Assembly: GCA_963920765.1 (NCBI GenBank)
Contig: OY987245.1
Span: forward strand, 5,162,727-5,226,726
Length of the DNA: 64,000 nucleotides
Reading direction: 5' to 3'
Origin: Ulota crispa
Taxonomy: Eukaryota; Streptophyta; Bryopsida; Orthotrichales; Orthotrichaceae
Positions 35,350-46,540 of this stretch are shown here, in pieces (position 1 is the stretch's first letter; the number at the start of each line of letters is the position of its first letter). The notes beneath the pieces were generated by a model. That model was not told where the DNA came from. It saw nothing but the letters and a program-made list of their open reading frames with translations, and ran no database searches. The translations under genes and the position numbers were made by a program.

Positions 35350-36660
35350 AACTACTGATCTCCTTTTGAGCCTCGAAGGTAGCCTTCGGAGCCGAAGGCT
35401 CATGCTGCAAGAGCAAAGGAGCTCGCAGCTTGTCGCTCTCTTGCATATTAGTACAAGGTTGCTTGAGGGACTTCGCTGTTTTCCTAGTGTAACTTAGGGC
35501 GAGAGTGTGAACTTTTTAGTATAAATCTCAAAGAAGGGTAACAAGTATGAGATTAGCAAGAGGGACCTAGGGTTTATATTAGTTCTAAGCTGCGTGCAAT
35601 TTAGGGCCGTCCTGTATATTTGCTTGTTAGTGGTCAATCTCTCTTGAGCTCCGGGCCAAGTCTTCAAAGCCGAAGGCAAGACTGGCAAGACTATGGAGCT
35701 CGCCAATGTTGCCGTTCCTCTTGCTTGTGCATCTGATTGTCGACGACAACAGTAAAACTACTCATGTTTCCTGAATTAACGACGTTGTGAGGTTAGACGG
35801 CTAGATACACAATCTCCTTTGGCACTTGGGTGGAAGCCTTCGAAGCCGAAGGCTTGAGCCGTGAGACCAAAGGAGTTCACCCATTCCTCTTTTTCTTGCT
35901 AACTCATCTTGGTACGTGATCTCCTTTGGCACTTGGGTGGAAGCCTTCGGGGCCAAAGGCTTGCGCCATGAAACCAAAGGAGTTCACCCATTCTTGTTAT
36001 TTCTTGCCAATTCATTTTGGTACGCGATCTCCCTTGGCGCTCAAATGCAAGCCTTCGGGGCTGAAGGCTTGCACCGTGAGACCAAAGCACTTACCCATTC
36101 CTCTTATTTCTTACCGATTCTTTTTTTGCTAGAGCTCTTGTGTGGCTCTTAGATCTTCAATTGCATGACCAGACCGTGCTTGGTGAGGTTAAGGCGGGGC
36201 AAAAGTCCTTGTTTTTTGCACATGTATGAGGAATCGAGAGTGGGTTGTATTGTGCATGCTGCAAGGAAGCAAGCCAAGCTGCTGAATTTTCTTTTGATGC
36301 GTGATCTTCTTGATGCTTGGGTGCAAGCTGTTGGGGCCAAAGATTCCAACTTTGAGACTAGAGAGGTCACTAGTTCCTCTCATTTCTTGCTGACCCTTTT
36401 ATTGCTAGAGCTCCTGCACGGCTCACATATTGTGTTGCCGAATTGTGCATTGTATGGTTAGGACGAGACAAGAGTCATTGTTTTGTGCACATGTGTGAGG
36501 AATAGGGAGTGGGTTGTTTCTTTGCCGTTAAGTGAAGGTAGGCCAAGTTGCCAATTTGCTTGTCAATGAGCAATTTGTTGTACACTTCAAGGCATGCCTT
36601 TGGGGTCAAGGGCAAGGGCTTTGTGCTCTCAGAGTTTGCTAGTTTGTTCTTTATTGTTAC
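35350..36660 (+). repeat. Degenerate tandem array with palindromic AAGCCTTCG core
   Basis: At least seven related units carry a palindromic core (type GAAGCCTTCGAAGCCGAAGG) near 35375, 35652, 35831, 35939, 36047, 36323 and 36590. Spacing is about 108 bp in the central copies and about 270-280 bp in outer copies, where a second shared block (TTTTGTGCACATGTGTGAGG type) is included. Each core can form a hairpin. Open frames through the array reflect the repeat, not a known protein. Function unknown; satellite-like. Confidence 0.85.
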
Positions 36661-37173
36661 TTGACTTCTAAATTCTTTGGATTTTTGATTGCAAAGAGCC
36701 CAATGTGAGGTTCATCATGAACAAAGATGAGCAAAATTTACATTGCTTAGAACAACATCGAGTATTTTTGCATGATTATTGTTCTTGCCAAAGAGGGGAG
36801 CTGCAAGCAACTTTTACTAAGAGCAAACTATTTTGCAATCTTGCTCCAGCCTTGCAGCCAAATGCTAGAGTTGCAAAGTAGCTATGTTTGTAGCATGCCT
36901 TGTTTTACAACTGAAACATATTTCTTCAATTTTATCTCATTATGATGTTGTTTTTAAGTTAATACATTGTGTGGTTGGTTGGAGTTAAGGGCTTTGTTGT
37001 GAATTCAAATTATTCTTGAAAGTATGCTCATGAGTTAGATGTTTGGCATTCTTCATGCTGGATTGTTGTGTGATTGGTGCTTCAATGTTTGTTACACAAT
37101 GGTTAATTTCTTCTTCATACATTGGTGCTCTTGCTAAATTTTCATTTGTCTATCATAGAGTCCTGAAGATTAC
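36661..37173. other. Intergenic DNA, possible intron upstream of the next ORF
   Basis: No coding frame. A pyrimidine-rich stretch ending in ATCATAG at about 37159 could be a splice acceptor for the following ORF. Confidence 0.35.
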
Positions 37174-37470
37174 ATGGAGCAGATGACATATGCATTATCA
37201 ATTGAATTTTTGGTAAACATGGTATTGGATGATTTAACTACTTTTTCAGTAGAGGATTGCATGGATGTTCTAGAGTCTTGCGTAGGGGAAGAAGGATTTT
37301 GTTTGCAACATCAAAGCAACATCATCCAAACAATTGAGGACATGCGCATTCTTCCCAAGGCTCTATCCAATATGATTGTTATTTTTGAGCAAAATTTGGA
37401 TAGCACAAGCAGACGCACAAAACAAAATAGATGGCACAAATGGACGTGTCCATCCACTATTGTTTTTTAG
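37174..37470 (+). CDS. Orphan 98-codon ORF, function unknown
   Basis: An ATG-initiated frame of 98 codons predicting a mostly helical, acidic then basic protein, with segments such as SIEFLVNMVLDDL, EDCMDVLESCV and QTIEDMRILPKALSN. It has no signal peptide or membrane segment. It reads more like protein than the surrounding AT-rich frames. The upstream sequence resembles a splice acceptor (ATCATAG), so it may be an internal or last exon, perhaps of a decayed transposon gene. I do not recognise the family. It lies just downstream of the tandem array and has no neighbouring exons I can define. Confidence 0.35.
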   Translation: MEQMTYALSIEFLVNMVLDDLTTFSVEDCMDVLESCVGEEGFCLQHQSNIIQTIEDMRILPKALSNMIVIFEQNLDSTSRRTKQNRWHKWTCPSTIVF

Positions 37471-37902
37471 GGTATTTTTAGGGCTTTTGACCTAACAAGG
37501 GAAGAATCAAATTATTATTCTTCATTTTTTACTATGAGATATTGCATTAATTTCACATTGCGACTTCATGTTGGCAATAATGATTATCACTAGCATATAG
37601 GAAGTAAGGTTTTTTTTATCATTTTTATAATCAACTATTAGTTGACTACATCAGATATACATAAGCTCAATCAAGCACTTTGGGCAAACAAGCAAGCCTA
37701 CAAATGGACGGTCCAATGTGACAGCATATTCTGTTTTTGACTTATCCATGATTTGTATAATGTGTATTTAGTTCATTATTTCTTCTTAAATCATTTGATT
37801 ACCTTAATTCTTGCAATTATATCTATGTATATAATAGATTAAGTGTTTGTTGGTCTGTATTAGATGTGTTTGTTTGTCAAGCAGTTCAAGTTATGAGCAT
37901 GG
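37471..37902. other. AT-rich intergenic DNA
   Basis: AAATGGACGTGTCC-like words recur at about 37438 and 37695; nothing else is seen. Confidence 0.35.
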
Positions 37903-38023
37903 TTAAGCATGGATTGAGAGCTCAAGCCTTAAAATTGAGAGCTCAAGTCATGAAGGTTAAGCATGAATCAAGAGCTCAAGTTGTGAAATTGAGAGCTCAA
38001 GTCTTGAATTCAAGAGCCCAAGT
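37903..38023 (+). repeat. Short tandem repeat encoding Leu-Arg-Ala-Gln-Val
   Basis: Five to six units of about 18-21 bp (type AAATTGAGAGCTCAAGT), all multiples of three, lie within an ORF (start near 37866, stop 38135). The translation is LRAQV repeats followed by a hydrophobic, Phe-rich tail. It may be only a minisatellite. Confidence 0.7.
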
Positions 38024-38135
38024 CAATGGCTATTGTGTCCATAGGACACGGGTCATACTGGTTTCTCTATGTTTTTTTTTTAATTTCTTTAAGTTTGTTT
38101 TCTTTTATCTTGTTTTTTACAGTTTTGTAGCTTAG

Positions 38136-39084
38136 TGTTACCCTTGATTTTCAAGAAATTCTAAACTTTATTATGTTAATAGATTAAGTTGACAAATTTT
38201 CTATTCAATTTTGAGTTCATAATTCCTTATCAACTTATATCTTGCCTTTCAAAAGTGTTCAATATTTGCGTATTGTTGATTTTTTATTTTCATTTTGAAT
38301 ATATTTACTATACGGTTTTAGGTCTTTTATCACACGGTTTTGGGAAAACTCAAAATTTTCCTCAAAAATTCAGGCTCATGCCTCACGGCTCACAAAATAA
38401 TATTCCCCTGCAATGAGTAGAATTGATCTACGCAACAAATTTTTAGCATATTTTATGATAGAATTGATATTGAGTCATAGCAATTATAGCTATGGCTTAG
38501 GCTACTATTTTTAGTGGAGCCATACTAGTCTCACGCCCATTCATCCGACCAATTATTTTTCCATATTATAAAAAATAACCTAGGGATTTTAGCTAAGAAC
38601 AAGGCTCCTTCCAAATGATATTTACCTACTACTCCAATTTGATAATTTTAACCGATCCAAGGTTTTGTATGTTCATGATGTGGAATTGGTCACAAAGGGG
38701 GCATTTACTGAAATGGGGAGTGGGCAAGATCTGGGTTTTTTTTGGATCATAGTCATAAGACCTTGGACTTATTTATGATCATTAGCCACAAGATCATAAG
38801 GTTGAAAGTTTGGAAAAGTATTTTTTGGACAAGTTGAATTTTGGGAAGCTATATGTGAACTTGGAATTGGCCATATGGCTTGTTGGAGTTCCTTGTGCTA
38901 AATAAATAAGTTTAGTGCTTCAAAAAAATTCATAGACTTTGGAAATGCAAAGAGTATAGTCAAAATAAAGTTTAAATGGAAATTTGCAAAAGTGCGTACA
39001 AAATCAAATTTTTGAAATTTCATAACTCCCTCACAAAACTTTGGATTGAAAAATGAACAGTCATGACATCCTTTGATGCCTTAT
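38136..39084. other. AT-rich intergenic DNA, nothing identified
   Basis: No credible gene or bounded repeat recognised. Confidence 0.45.
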
Positions 39085-39088
39085 TTAA

Positions 39089-39411
39089 CCCCTAAATCCT
39101 TGAGTGTCCCCTCGGGGGACAAATGAGATTTTGGGCATGTACCTATGACTAAACTACTTCGTGTGATTTTTTGAAACTTTTATAGAAGATGGGGAATTTG
39201 AAGATCCGTGTGCACATCTAATTTTTTTTCATTCTAACATTTTTTGAAGAAGTAAAAAATGTTAGAATGAAAAAAAAATTAGATGTGCACATGGGTCTTC
39301 AAATTTCCCATCTTCCGTAAAAATTTCAAAAAATCACACAAAGTAGTTTAGCCATAGGTACCTACCCAAAATCTCATTTGTCCCTCGAGGGGACACTCAG
39401 AGATTTAGGGG
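39089..39411. mobile_element. TTAA-flanked perfect-foldback derivative of family A1
   Basis: A 323-bp palindrome with TTAA on both sides (39085-39088, 39412-39415). Each arm of about 155 bp is the palindrome-bearing terminus of family A1 (subterminal GTCCCCTCGGGGGAC, then CATGTACCTATGACTAAACT). The arms pair with very few mismatches around a short loop. It is best read as two A1 ends joined head to head, so it is minimal and non-autonomous. Confidence 0.92.
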
Positions 39412-39415
39412 TTAA

Positions 39416-39810
39416 CTAAACATGAGATATTCATGTATTCATGAACTTTGTGGTGAAAAGAATTGGACTATGCAAAACATTGGGACTCTATGTGTGTAAA
39501 ATAATCAAGGCAAAATTTGATGAGATTTTTGAATTTTAGGCAAAGTATTAGTTGTCAATTTTTAAACCTTCTGATATTTCATTGGGAGACCTCTAGTTGG
39601 CTTTGTTTTGTGGTCATTGTTCATAGATTTTGCAAAATCCGTATTTGGTTAAATATGACACTTGACATGTCATGTTATGAAAGATATTTTTGTCTCTCTA
39701 AAACATTGAAAAACCAAATCGTATTGGCCAAGATTGTGTCACTATACTCAAAACCCCTCTAGCCAATGTTTGAAACTAGGTCCAAATTTTGTGCTTATGA
39801 TCCCTTCTCT
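39416..39810. other. Intergenic DNA, nothing identified
   Basis: One AT-rich 81-codon frame (39517-39762) without motifs. Confidence 0.4.
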
Positions 39811-39814
39811 TTAA

Positions 39815-41201
39815 CCCCTAAATGCCCAAAGCATTTTTTGAGCTTCTGGGAATTTGTTCTTTAAGTTGAACAAAAAGTCAAAATTTGGATAAGTGGTATT
39901 AGTTTTTTTTGAAATTGTAATTGTACAAAATCAAACTACATATGTTAGAGATCACATTGGGAAAGCAAACACAATAATATCATTTATGGATTGAGATATT
40001 ATAATATTTGATTAAGAGGGTGTTAAAACTGTGGAAATGACTTGAAGTCTTTCAATCCTCTTTTCACATGTCAAATCTAAAAAAGTGGTCACATGAAAAA
40101 TACAAGGTTAAAGGACATAACATACATAACTCCAATCAATTTACGGCTTTTCAAAATCTCCTCTACAATTTTTTTACGTGAATTTCTAATATATAATTTT
40201 CTCCAAGGTCTAACGTATTTGAGGCTCATTTCCAAGAGCTCTCAGCACTAATAAAGTCAAGATTACATGGTGATTGCAAGAAACACTAGTACTATCTGAT
40301 GTTCCCTTCACCTCTTGCTGGTGCTTTTTGGCTTGTAACTTTTGCTTAGCAAGTTCTTTTGAGCAAAAATTTCAGAGGCAAGTAAATGTCATAGTTATTG
40401 ATTTTTTATTATTTTTGCAATTTTTTGAAAATTATTTTACTATTTTTAAATAGCCCCCAAATAGGTGTCTACCTTGGCCATTTTGGGGGTTTATAGTACT
40501 ATTTTGGGTCCAAAAAAGAAAATCTCATGCCACAAATCAAGAAAGTTGTTCATCATAAAGCATTACATGGATATGTAGAAGGATTTTAGGAAATTGTGAA
40601 TTCTCTGCCTTCCACATGCTCTCAAAGTGGGCATCCTTTGGTCAAGCATTGGAGAAAGAGAACAAATTTTCTCCAAAAAGTGATTTCATCAATTCAAGTG
40701 TTTCAAATAGAGCAAAAATGGCTATTTTTTATTTTATTTTTTTGAACTTTTTTACCATTTTCTAAAAAGCAAAAAGAAAATTGTCATTTTATTGGTAATT
40801 TCTGTCCCTCTATTTTTAGGCATAACTTTTAGAATAAAATTTTTCTAGGTCTGAATTTTCACAAGTGTGCTACTTTAAGTACTTTACAAATTTTCCATAT
40901 TTTATTTTATTTAAAAATATTATTTCAAAAGCTCATAGTACTCCCTAGTATTGCATGTACTATGGCTCTTTGCAACAAAACCGGCTGGTCTTTCTTGCAA
41001 CTATCCTACAATGAACACCTTTGCCCAAAATCTTAAATAGAAAAACCACAATTGATCATTTACAAAATCAGTATTTTGATGTTAAAACTAGACTTCAAAA
41101 AGAATAGTTAGAAAACAAAATCTATAAAAAATAGTAACTTAGTTAGCTTTTATAGAAGTTCAAAGTCAACACCATAATGTGGTGCCTTGGGCACTTATGG
41201 G
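39815..41201 (+). mobile_element. TTAA-flanked family A2 copy split by an insertion
   Basis: A 1387-bp interval flanked by TTAA (39811-39814, 41202-41205) with ends CCCCTAAATGCCCAAAGC and GGTGCCTTGGGCACTTATGGG. The first 455 bp and last 195 bp match the family A2 copies at 21086-21727 and 59923-60568. The middle is an unrelated insertion. Confidence 0.82.
40271..41005. mobile_element. Insertion of about 735 bp inside a family A2 copy, perhaps hAT-like
   Basis: Defined by comparison with the two uninterrupted A2 copies. The ends show TGATTGCAAGAAA and, complemented, TAGTTGCAAGAAA. Imperfect direct repeats TACATGG/TACAATG flank it. Boundaries are good to about 10 bp; the superfamily is uncertain. 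Confidence 0.6.
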
Positions 41202-41205
41202 TTAA

Positions 41206-43605
41206 CCAACTCCCTTCTCTCTCTCATTGTGGGGGTCTTTGCATCTTTTTCCTACCAAATCATGTGAAGAAAATTTAGAGTAGTGCAATTTGCCATGCTC
41301 GTCTTGCCCTAACTTGAGAAAGAACCCACATATACTACACAGTACTTTTGTTGTATTGGTTCACAGTTCCAAAAAATAATTTGCCAAAAGGTACTCCTTG
41401 CATACAAATTTTATCAAAAATTTAGAAGAACATATGCAATTTTTAATTCACATTTGAATGCCCGAAATCGCTATTGTGCCAAAAATAAACGTTGTTTGGT
41501 CCTGTAAGAGTTAACATGCTACTTTCTATGACCAGAATGATGCTATAATCATACAAAGTGAAAGAAATAAATGCTTCATTTTCAATTTGGCATTTGAACT
41601 TTTCAACTTTCACATTGCTATTCTTATAACCATATGATACGATTTCTACTAAATACTTTGTATTTGTGGAAACATCACAATTGAATGCAATGTTTTTTGA
41701 ATGCATGTCCAATTTAACCATATAAATGATATATTTGATTGTTCAAAGGCAAAAAAATTCATTAGTTGTGTCAATGTATAATGTTTAGTACAAACAAGTT
41801 TTTCCATACAAGTGCAACACACTTCATGTTTCTCACAAATTACAATCAATCATTCTTGAACTTTGCAAAACCATTGCTTAAGGCATTTTCATTTGCCCTA
41901 TGACTTTTTCATGAATATGGTACGGTGTTACTAAAATCATTATATATTGGTTGAATCAAATGGCTCTTTTCATTATTTGTCATCTTCGAGTAGCTGACTG
42001 ACTGAAATCAATTGCAAGCAGACCTCTGAACAATTAAAATAAGGTTTTCCAGTATACAAAGTTGTTTAATTAACTTCCAAACATTGTCACTGAAAAGAAT
42101 ATTGTGCATGATTCATGGGAGGGGTCCCTATATGGTCTCAGGATTTGTGCAAAGCCTCATGATCACTAATTCATTATGGTCATGGGTTAGCACTTGTCCC
42201 ATAAGATTTTGTTGAATTAGCACAATTTGATTAGACACAAGCTCAAGGATTATGTACCATAACCTTTTACAAATATGAGAGAAGTAACTTATATGTTTGA
42301 ATCACACACCTTTGTGCAAATGCCTAACCAAGAATTAGGGCGGCTTTTCATTACAAGTTGAGGTTGGTTTTTGGTGTTTGATACTCCTAACTTCTCATTG
42401 GTTGATTCTTTGAAAAATGGTCTCAAAGTCTTTACATTACAATAGGAGTCAATACCAAATTTTCAGATTATATTTTAATATTTAAAAGACATGGTTTGAC
42501 ATAGCCCCTTTTTTTAATCAAAAATTAGTTCCTCTAGATATGGGAAGCCAACTCTTGACCCTGAAATTGTTTTCAGATTTTATTAAAACAAGATTATTTG
42601 AAATAAAAAAACATTATTTTGAGATAATCAACTCTTTAGGATGGAATTAAAATACCAACAGCTCTACTTTTATCCTTTATTTTTTTATCCCTTTCTCTCT
42701 CTTGAAAGTATCAAAATTTGCACGGACTCAGTTATTTATTTATTTATTTTTGGCTTTGAGGCCTTTACATATAAGAGAATTGACTCCATTATATTCATAT
42801 CGTAATGCGGTAATGGATGCTTGGGGTTGTTCTTTATGCTATTTAGGATGAAATTTTAGTTAAAATGACCCTCAGTTTTCATGCCCTCGACTCCTAGAGT
42901 AAAACAGCCCCTAAGTTGTTGGATGCAACTAGTTATGTCCATTAACCAATTGAAGAAGCTCATTGAGATGCTATCTAAAACAACCAGTCTTCCTCAACCC
43001 TGTTTCTTCGAGAAAGAGGAGGAAACGAAAAATAGCACAAACCATATCCATACTCCAATCCTGTGATAAGTCATCTGAATTTTATGCTGCAAATGATACA
43101 GGAAATCATGTAAACCTGACACCTGACCTGGTATTGTGCAGAAAAATCAAAGTTTTGACATTCTCAGCAGTCAGCAGTTGCTTTGATATTTGGGAGAAAG
43201 CCAAAAGAACTATCCCATTCCCAGGCATATTGTCCTGATCGGCATGTTCTTGGTAGTTGTTCCTGGAATGGACTCAATCTAAGTTAGATGAGTCACTTCA
43301 CAATTGAGGTCCATTTCTCTATAACGTCACAATTTTAGCACTTTTAAACATGCAAAGTTTCTCAAACAGTGGTCTTCAGAAAAAGAAGAAGATAAAAAGA
43401 ACCCCACCTGGTGAAAGCTTGACTCCTCATTTGAAGACATCGGCATTATGGTAGCACTCAGCAAGCATCTCAATCACCACGGTTTGTTCAGAGCAATTGC
43501 AGTTGCTAAGTAAGAAAAACAAGAGAATTCTACGGAAACAACAGTAACACGTAATTAGAAGATCTTGAAATCAGTATTCCGCACTGGTGGTCCAATTGGT
43601 TACAT
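41206..43605. other. 2.4 kb of intergenic DNA, no gene seen
   Basis: A right-end-like GGTCCTGTAAGAG followed by TTAA occurs at 41511-41514 without a partner. A TTTA microsatellite lies near 42733-42751. Otherwise only short unremarkable frames. Confidence 0.45.
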
Positions 43606-43608
43606 TTA

Positions 43609-43908
43609 GTGCATCTCCACCCTTCCTTGCCAAACTTGACACGTTAAAGGTGTACACTTAATTTTGAAGACCTTTCAAAATTCTTTTTCCTTACCTTGGC
43701 TCATATGATATGCCTCATAATAGTCAATTGATCAATTACCAAGTGGAATATAGGATAAAGTTTGCTAAACTTAGGATGCATAGTGTTTGAGGACCATTGC
43801 TTGATACATTAGGATTTTATGCCATGAAAATATTTTGAGGGGCTCATAGCACTTATCATCTAGATATGGCAAGTGTCAAACCCTTAGTGCATAAGGGTGG
43901 AAATACTC
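43609..43908. mobile_element. Harbinger/Tourist-like MITE (TTA target site)
   Basis: A 300-bp interval flanked by TTA (43606-43608, 43909-43911) with ends GTGCATCTCCACCCTT and the complement of GAGTATTTCCACCCTT. TTGCC and its complement continue the match. Confidence 0.65.
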
Positions 43909-43911
43909 TTA

Positions 43912-44504
43912 CAAGTTGGATTGGCCAAGACAATGTCAACATTGTTCATGGCCATTTTTGCTTTTTGAAGTTTGTGAAACTCATGGACAACAAGATTGAG
44001 CAGGATACACTTATAGAGTTCTATGTGTAGGAAATATTGTAATCCTTGAACAATTGTATTAATAATAGGTAACAACCTTTAGCAAGATATTGAGCACAAT
44101 CACAAGTTAGCACTCCTTATGGCTATTTTGGTTTTACTTATTGAGTGAGTGTTTCAAATTTTCTCACTTTGTCACTTCAACTTTTGGTCAAATTTTGACC
44201 AATTCTGAGAAAGTATCAATGAGCATGTAACTTTACTTATGCTCTTGAGTGTTGAAAGTGTTGTATAGCTCATAATTTAAAAAATAGGTTGATAGTTGAG
44301 TTGCACAATTTTGTAAAAACAAAAAAGTTTAATATTCAAGTTTGAAGAGCAAAGCAAGATGTACAACATCTTTTGTGTCCAAAAGCAAAAGCGAAACTGC
44401 TCATATGTTTTCTCAAAAATGACCAAAGATTACGTGACAAAATAAGCATAATTTTCTTAAGAAAATTTGACAAGTACTCTTGAAATCTGCTATACTTGTT
44501 ACAA
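43912..44504. other. AT-rich intergenic DNA, nothing identified
   Basis: No credible gene or repeat. Confidence 0.45.
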
Positions 44505-45034
44505 ATGTCTTCGGTTTTTCAGAAATTGCACAAATACCTTTGGACCATAATTTCTATAAGTTTGTTTTGTTGTGCAAGTAATTTTCTTCTCCCTTTGTGC
44601 ACACCTTGCGTTTTTCTTGTTTTGTTGCACTCCTTGCTTCAACATTGGTCATGAAGGAAGTGACATGAACTAGAAAACAAATGCTTGAAAATTATGACCC
44701 AAAGATGTTTGTGCAGTTTCTGAAGACCAAGAAATGCTATATTTGTTAAATTGGGAAAATGCAATTCCCAAATTGAACTTCACCTTAAACCCAAAAAAAT
44801 TCCTTAAACTAAATTTGAAGGTATCAGATTCACTCTGAGTCACTAAGATTTTTTCCCTTGCAAATTCCTCCTCTCAAGTGAGGGCATGAGTACCAAAAGA
44901 ACGTTGTTTAAACCTAAAGTTAGATGTAAGGTGATCACCTTAAATTTTCAGAAGTCCCAAATTTAAACATAGTTCCCAAATTAACAAATATGGCGTTAAG
45001 AGCATTTGTACAAATATTACAAATTTCAGGGGTA
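44505..45034. mobile_element. Family F foldback interrupted by family E
   Basis: The arms contain AAATTGCACAAATACCTTTGG and, near the right, the inverted GATGTTTGTGCAGTTTCTG, as in 56366-56637. The right arm is split by the family E element at 44733-44997 and resumes with GCATTTGTACAAATATTACA. Confidence 0.75.
44733..44997. mobile_element. Family E element with 4-bp TSD (copy 2)
   Basis: A 265-bp element with ends AATGCTATATTTGTTAAATT and the complement of AACGCCATATTTGTTAATTT, flanked by AAGA (44729-44732, 44998-45001). It is nested in a family F foldback, so it is younger than that element. Confidence 0.85.
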
Positions 45035-45240
45035 TCCATCAATTGCTCTTTTTCTTCAGCGTCTTTGCTTATCCAGCTTCTAGTGTGATTTTATATAAAT
45101 GGCACAATTAGAAGAAAAAAAAACTCTCAAGTTAGAGGTTGCAGCTGTCTTAGCTACTTCCTCTGAATTCCACGAATTCTGTTTGTTCTAGATTGTTTCA
45201 TGTATTTCTTTTTGAGATTGGGCTAAATTTTTTATCACCA

Positions 45241-45812
45241 AAACGAGTCCTGTAAACTCATTTACCACGGTAAATACAGGCTTGAGCATAAATTTTACAT
45301 TTCTTTCTCTACATCCCATGCCCCCCCCATGCGCCCATGTCCCCCCATGTGCCCATGTGCGGATGTGCCCATGTCCTCCAGGTGTCAATGTCCCACATGC
45401 GTCAATGTCCCACATGCGCCCATGTCCCACATGCGTCAATGTCCCACATGCGCCCATGTCCCACATGCGTCCATGTCCCCCATGCATGCGCCCATGTCCC
45501 CAAAGCCGGTAACACCGGTTAGTTAACGACCAAACAGGTCCAACATGAGTTTTTTTATAAATAGTAGACGAGTCCTGTAACCCCATTTACCAAGGTAAAT
45601 GCAAGCCTAAGTTTAATCTTTAAAAAAAATTCTAACCATCCCATGGCCCCCATGTGCTCATGTCTCTCATGCGCCCATGTCTCCCATGCGCTCATGTTCC
45701 CCATGTCCCCCATGTTTCCTATGCGTGCATGTCCCCATGTGGAGCCGGTAAGACAGGTAAAGGACGACCAAACAGACAGGTCAACGTGAGTTTTTTTAAA
45801 GATAGTAGATAA
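45241..45812. repeat. Tandem duplication containing a CATGTCCC minisatellite
   Basis: Two direct units (about 45241-45569 and 45570-45812) share ACGAGTCCTGTAA, ATTTACCAMGGTAAAT and CAGGTCMAMSTGAGTTTTTTT. Each contains a minisatellite of about 9/18 bp (type CCCATGTCCCACATGCG), longest in the first unit. The minus strand is open through each unit separately (45586-45188 and 45884-45555), with similar start and end peptides (KKTHV, FTVVNEFTGLV and FTLVNGVTGLV) around Gly/His/Met repeats. I cannot say whether this is coding. Confidence 0.75.
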
Positions 45813-46540
45813 CAATGCATATGTTGAATCGTTAAATAATAAAAAGAGTAAAAAAAAGAATTTTGACCTATTCAACAATGCCAAAAGAAAAGAGGTTCAA
45901 TTTGGACCCCTGGGTTCAGGTAAGCGTCACGTCAGCAAAGTAGTGATGAACTAAAAGATTCAAAGCCTGTACAAAATGACAAATGCATGACAAATGCATG
46001 AACACACACATTTGCAAAGGCTGTCTTCCTAGAAAAGACAAACATGACATCAAGTATGTTCATTACAACATTCAAGATACCCATAATTTATCAAAAGAAG
46101 AATTTTTATTTCAATGCATCCAAAAAATTTGAGAACGTTTGACAATATTTGGGAATACGTAATAACATCCGTATGATTAGGTTGTCTAGCATTCTTGATG
46201 CTTGACACACTTGTTTGTCTTATTAGACAAGTATACTTAACCTATCTAATAAGGCAACCTTGACATATATTTAAAATTCATGTCACTTCATCTGAAACTT
46301 GTAGCATTAATCAAGTAAAATCGATTCAAACTGAAATCTAGTTATATAACCTCACCTTGAACTTAGTTCAGAACTTGTCCCAAGTTCATGTATTCAAAAC
46401 CCGCGTCAAAGTCATCCAAAGGTAATCTCTTCTAAGGTAACCTACCCCATACTTTATCCCATACTTGAGTGGTTTCCAATATTGTACTCTACATTTGGAG
46501 TGTTTTTCACACACTCTTGTACCCAAAGTAGAGCATTGAA
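45813..46540. other. Intergenic DNA, nothing identified
   Basis: No credible gene or repeat. Confidence 0.45.

Noticed and set aside
35350-36660. Palindromic tandem array as a CRISPR-like structure
   Set aside because: Units are diverged and unevenly spaced, the genome is eukaryotic, and there are no cas genes.
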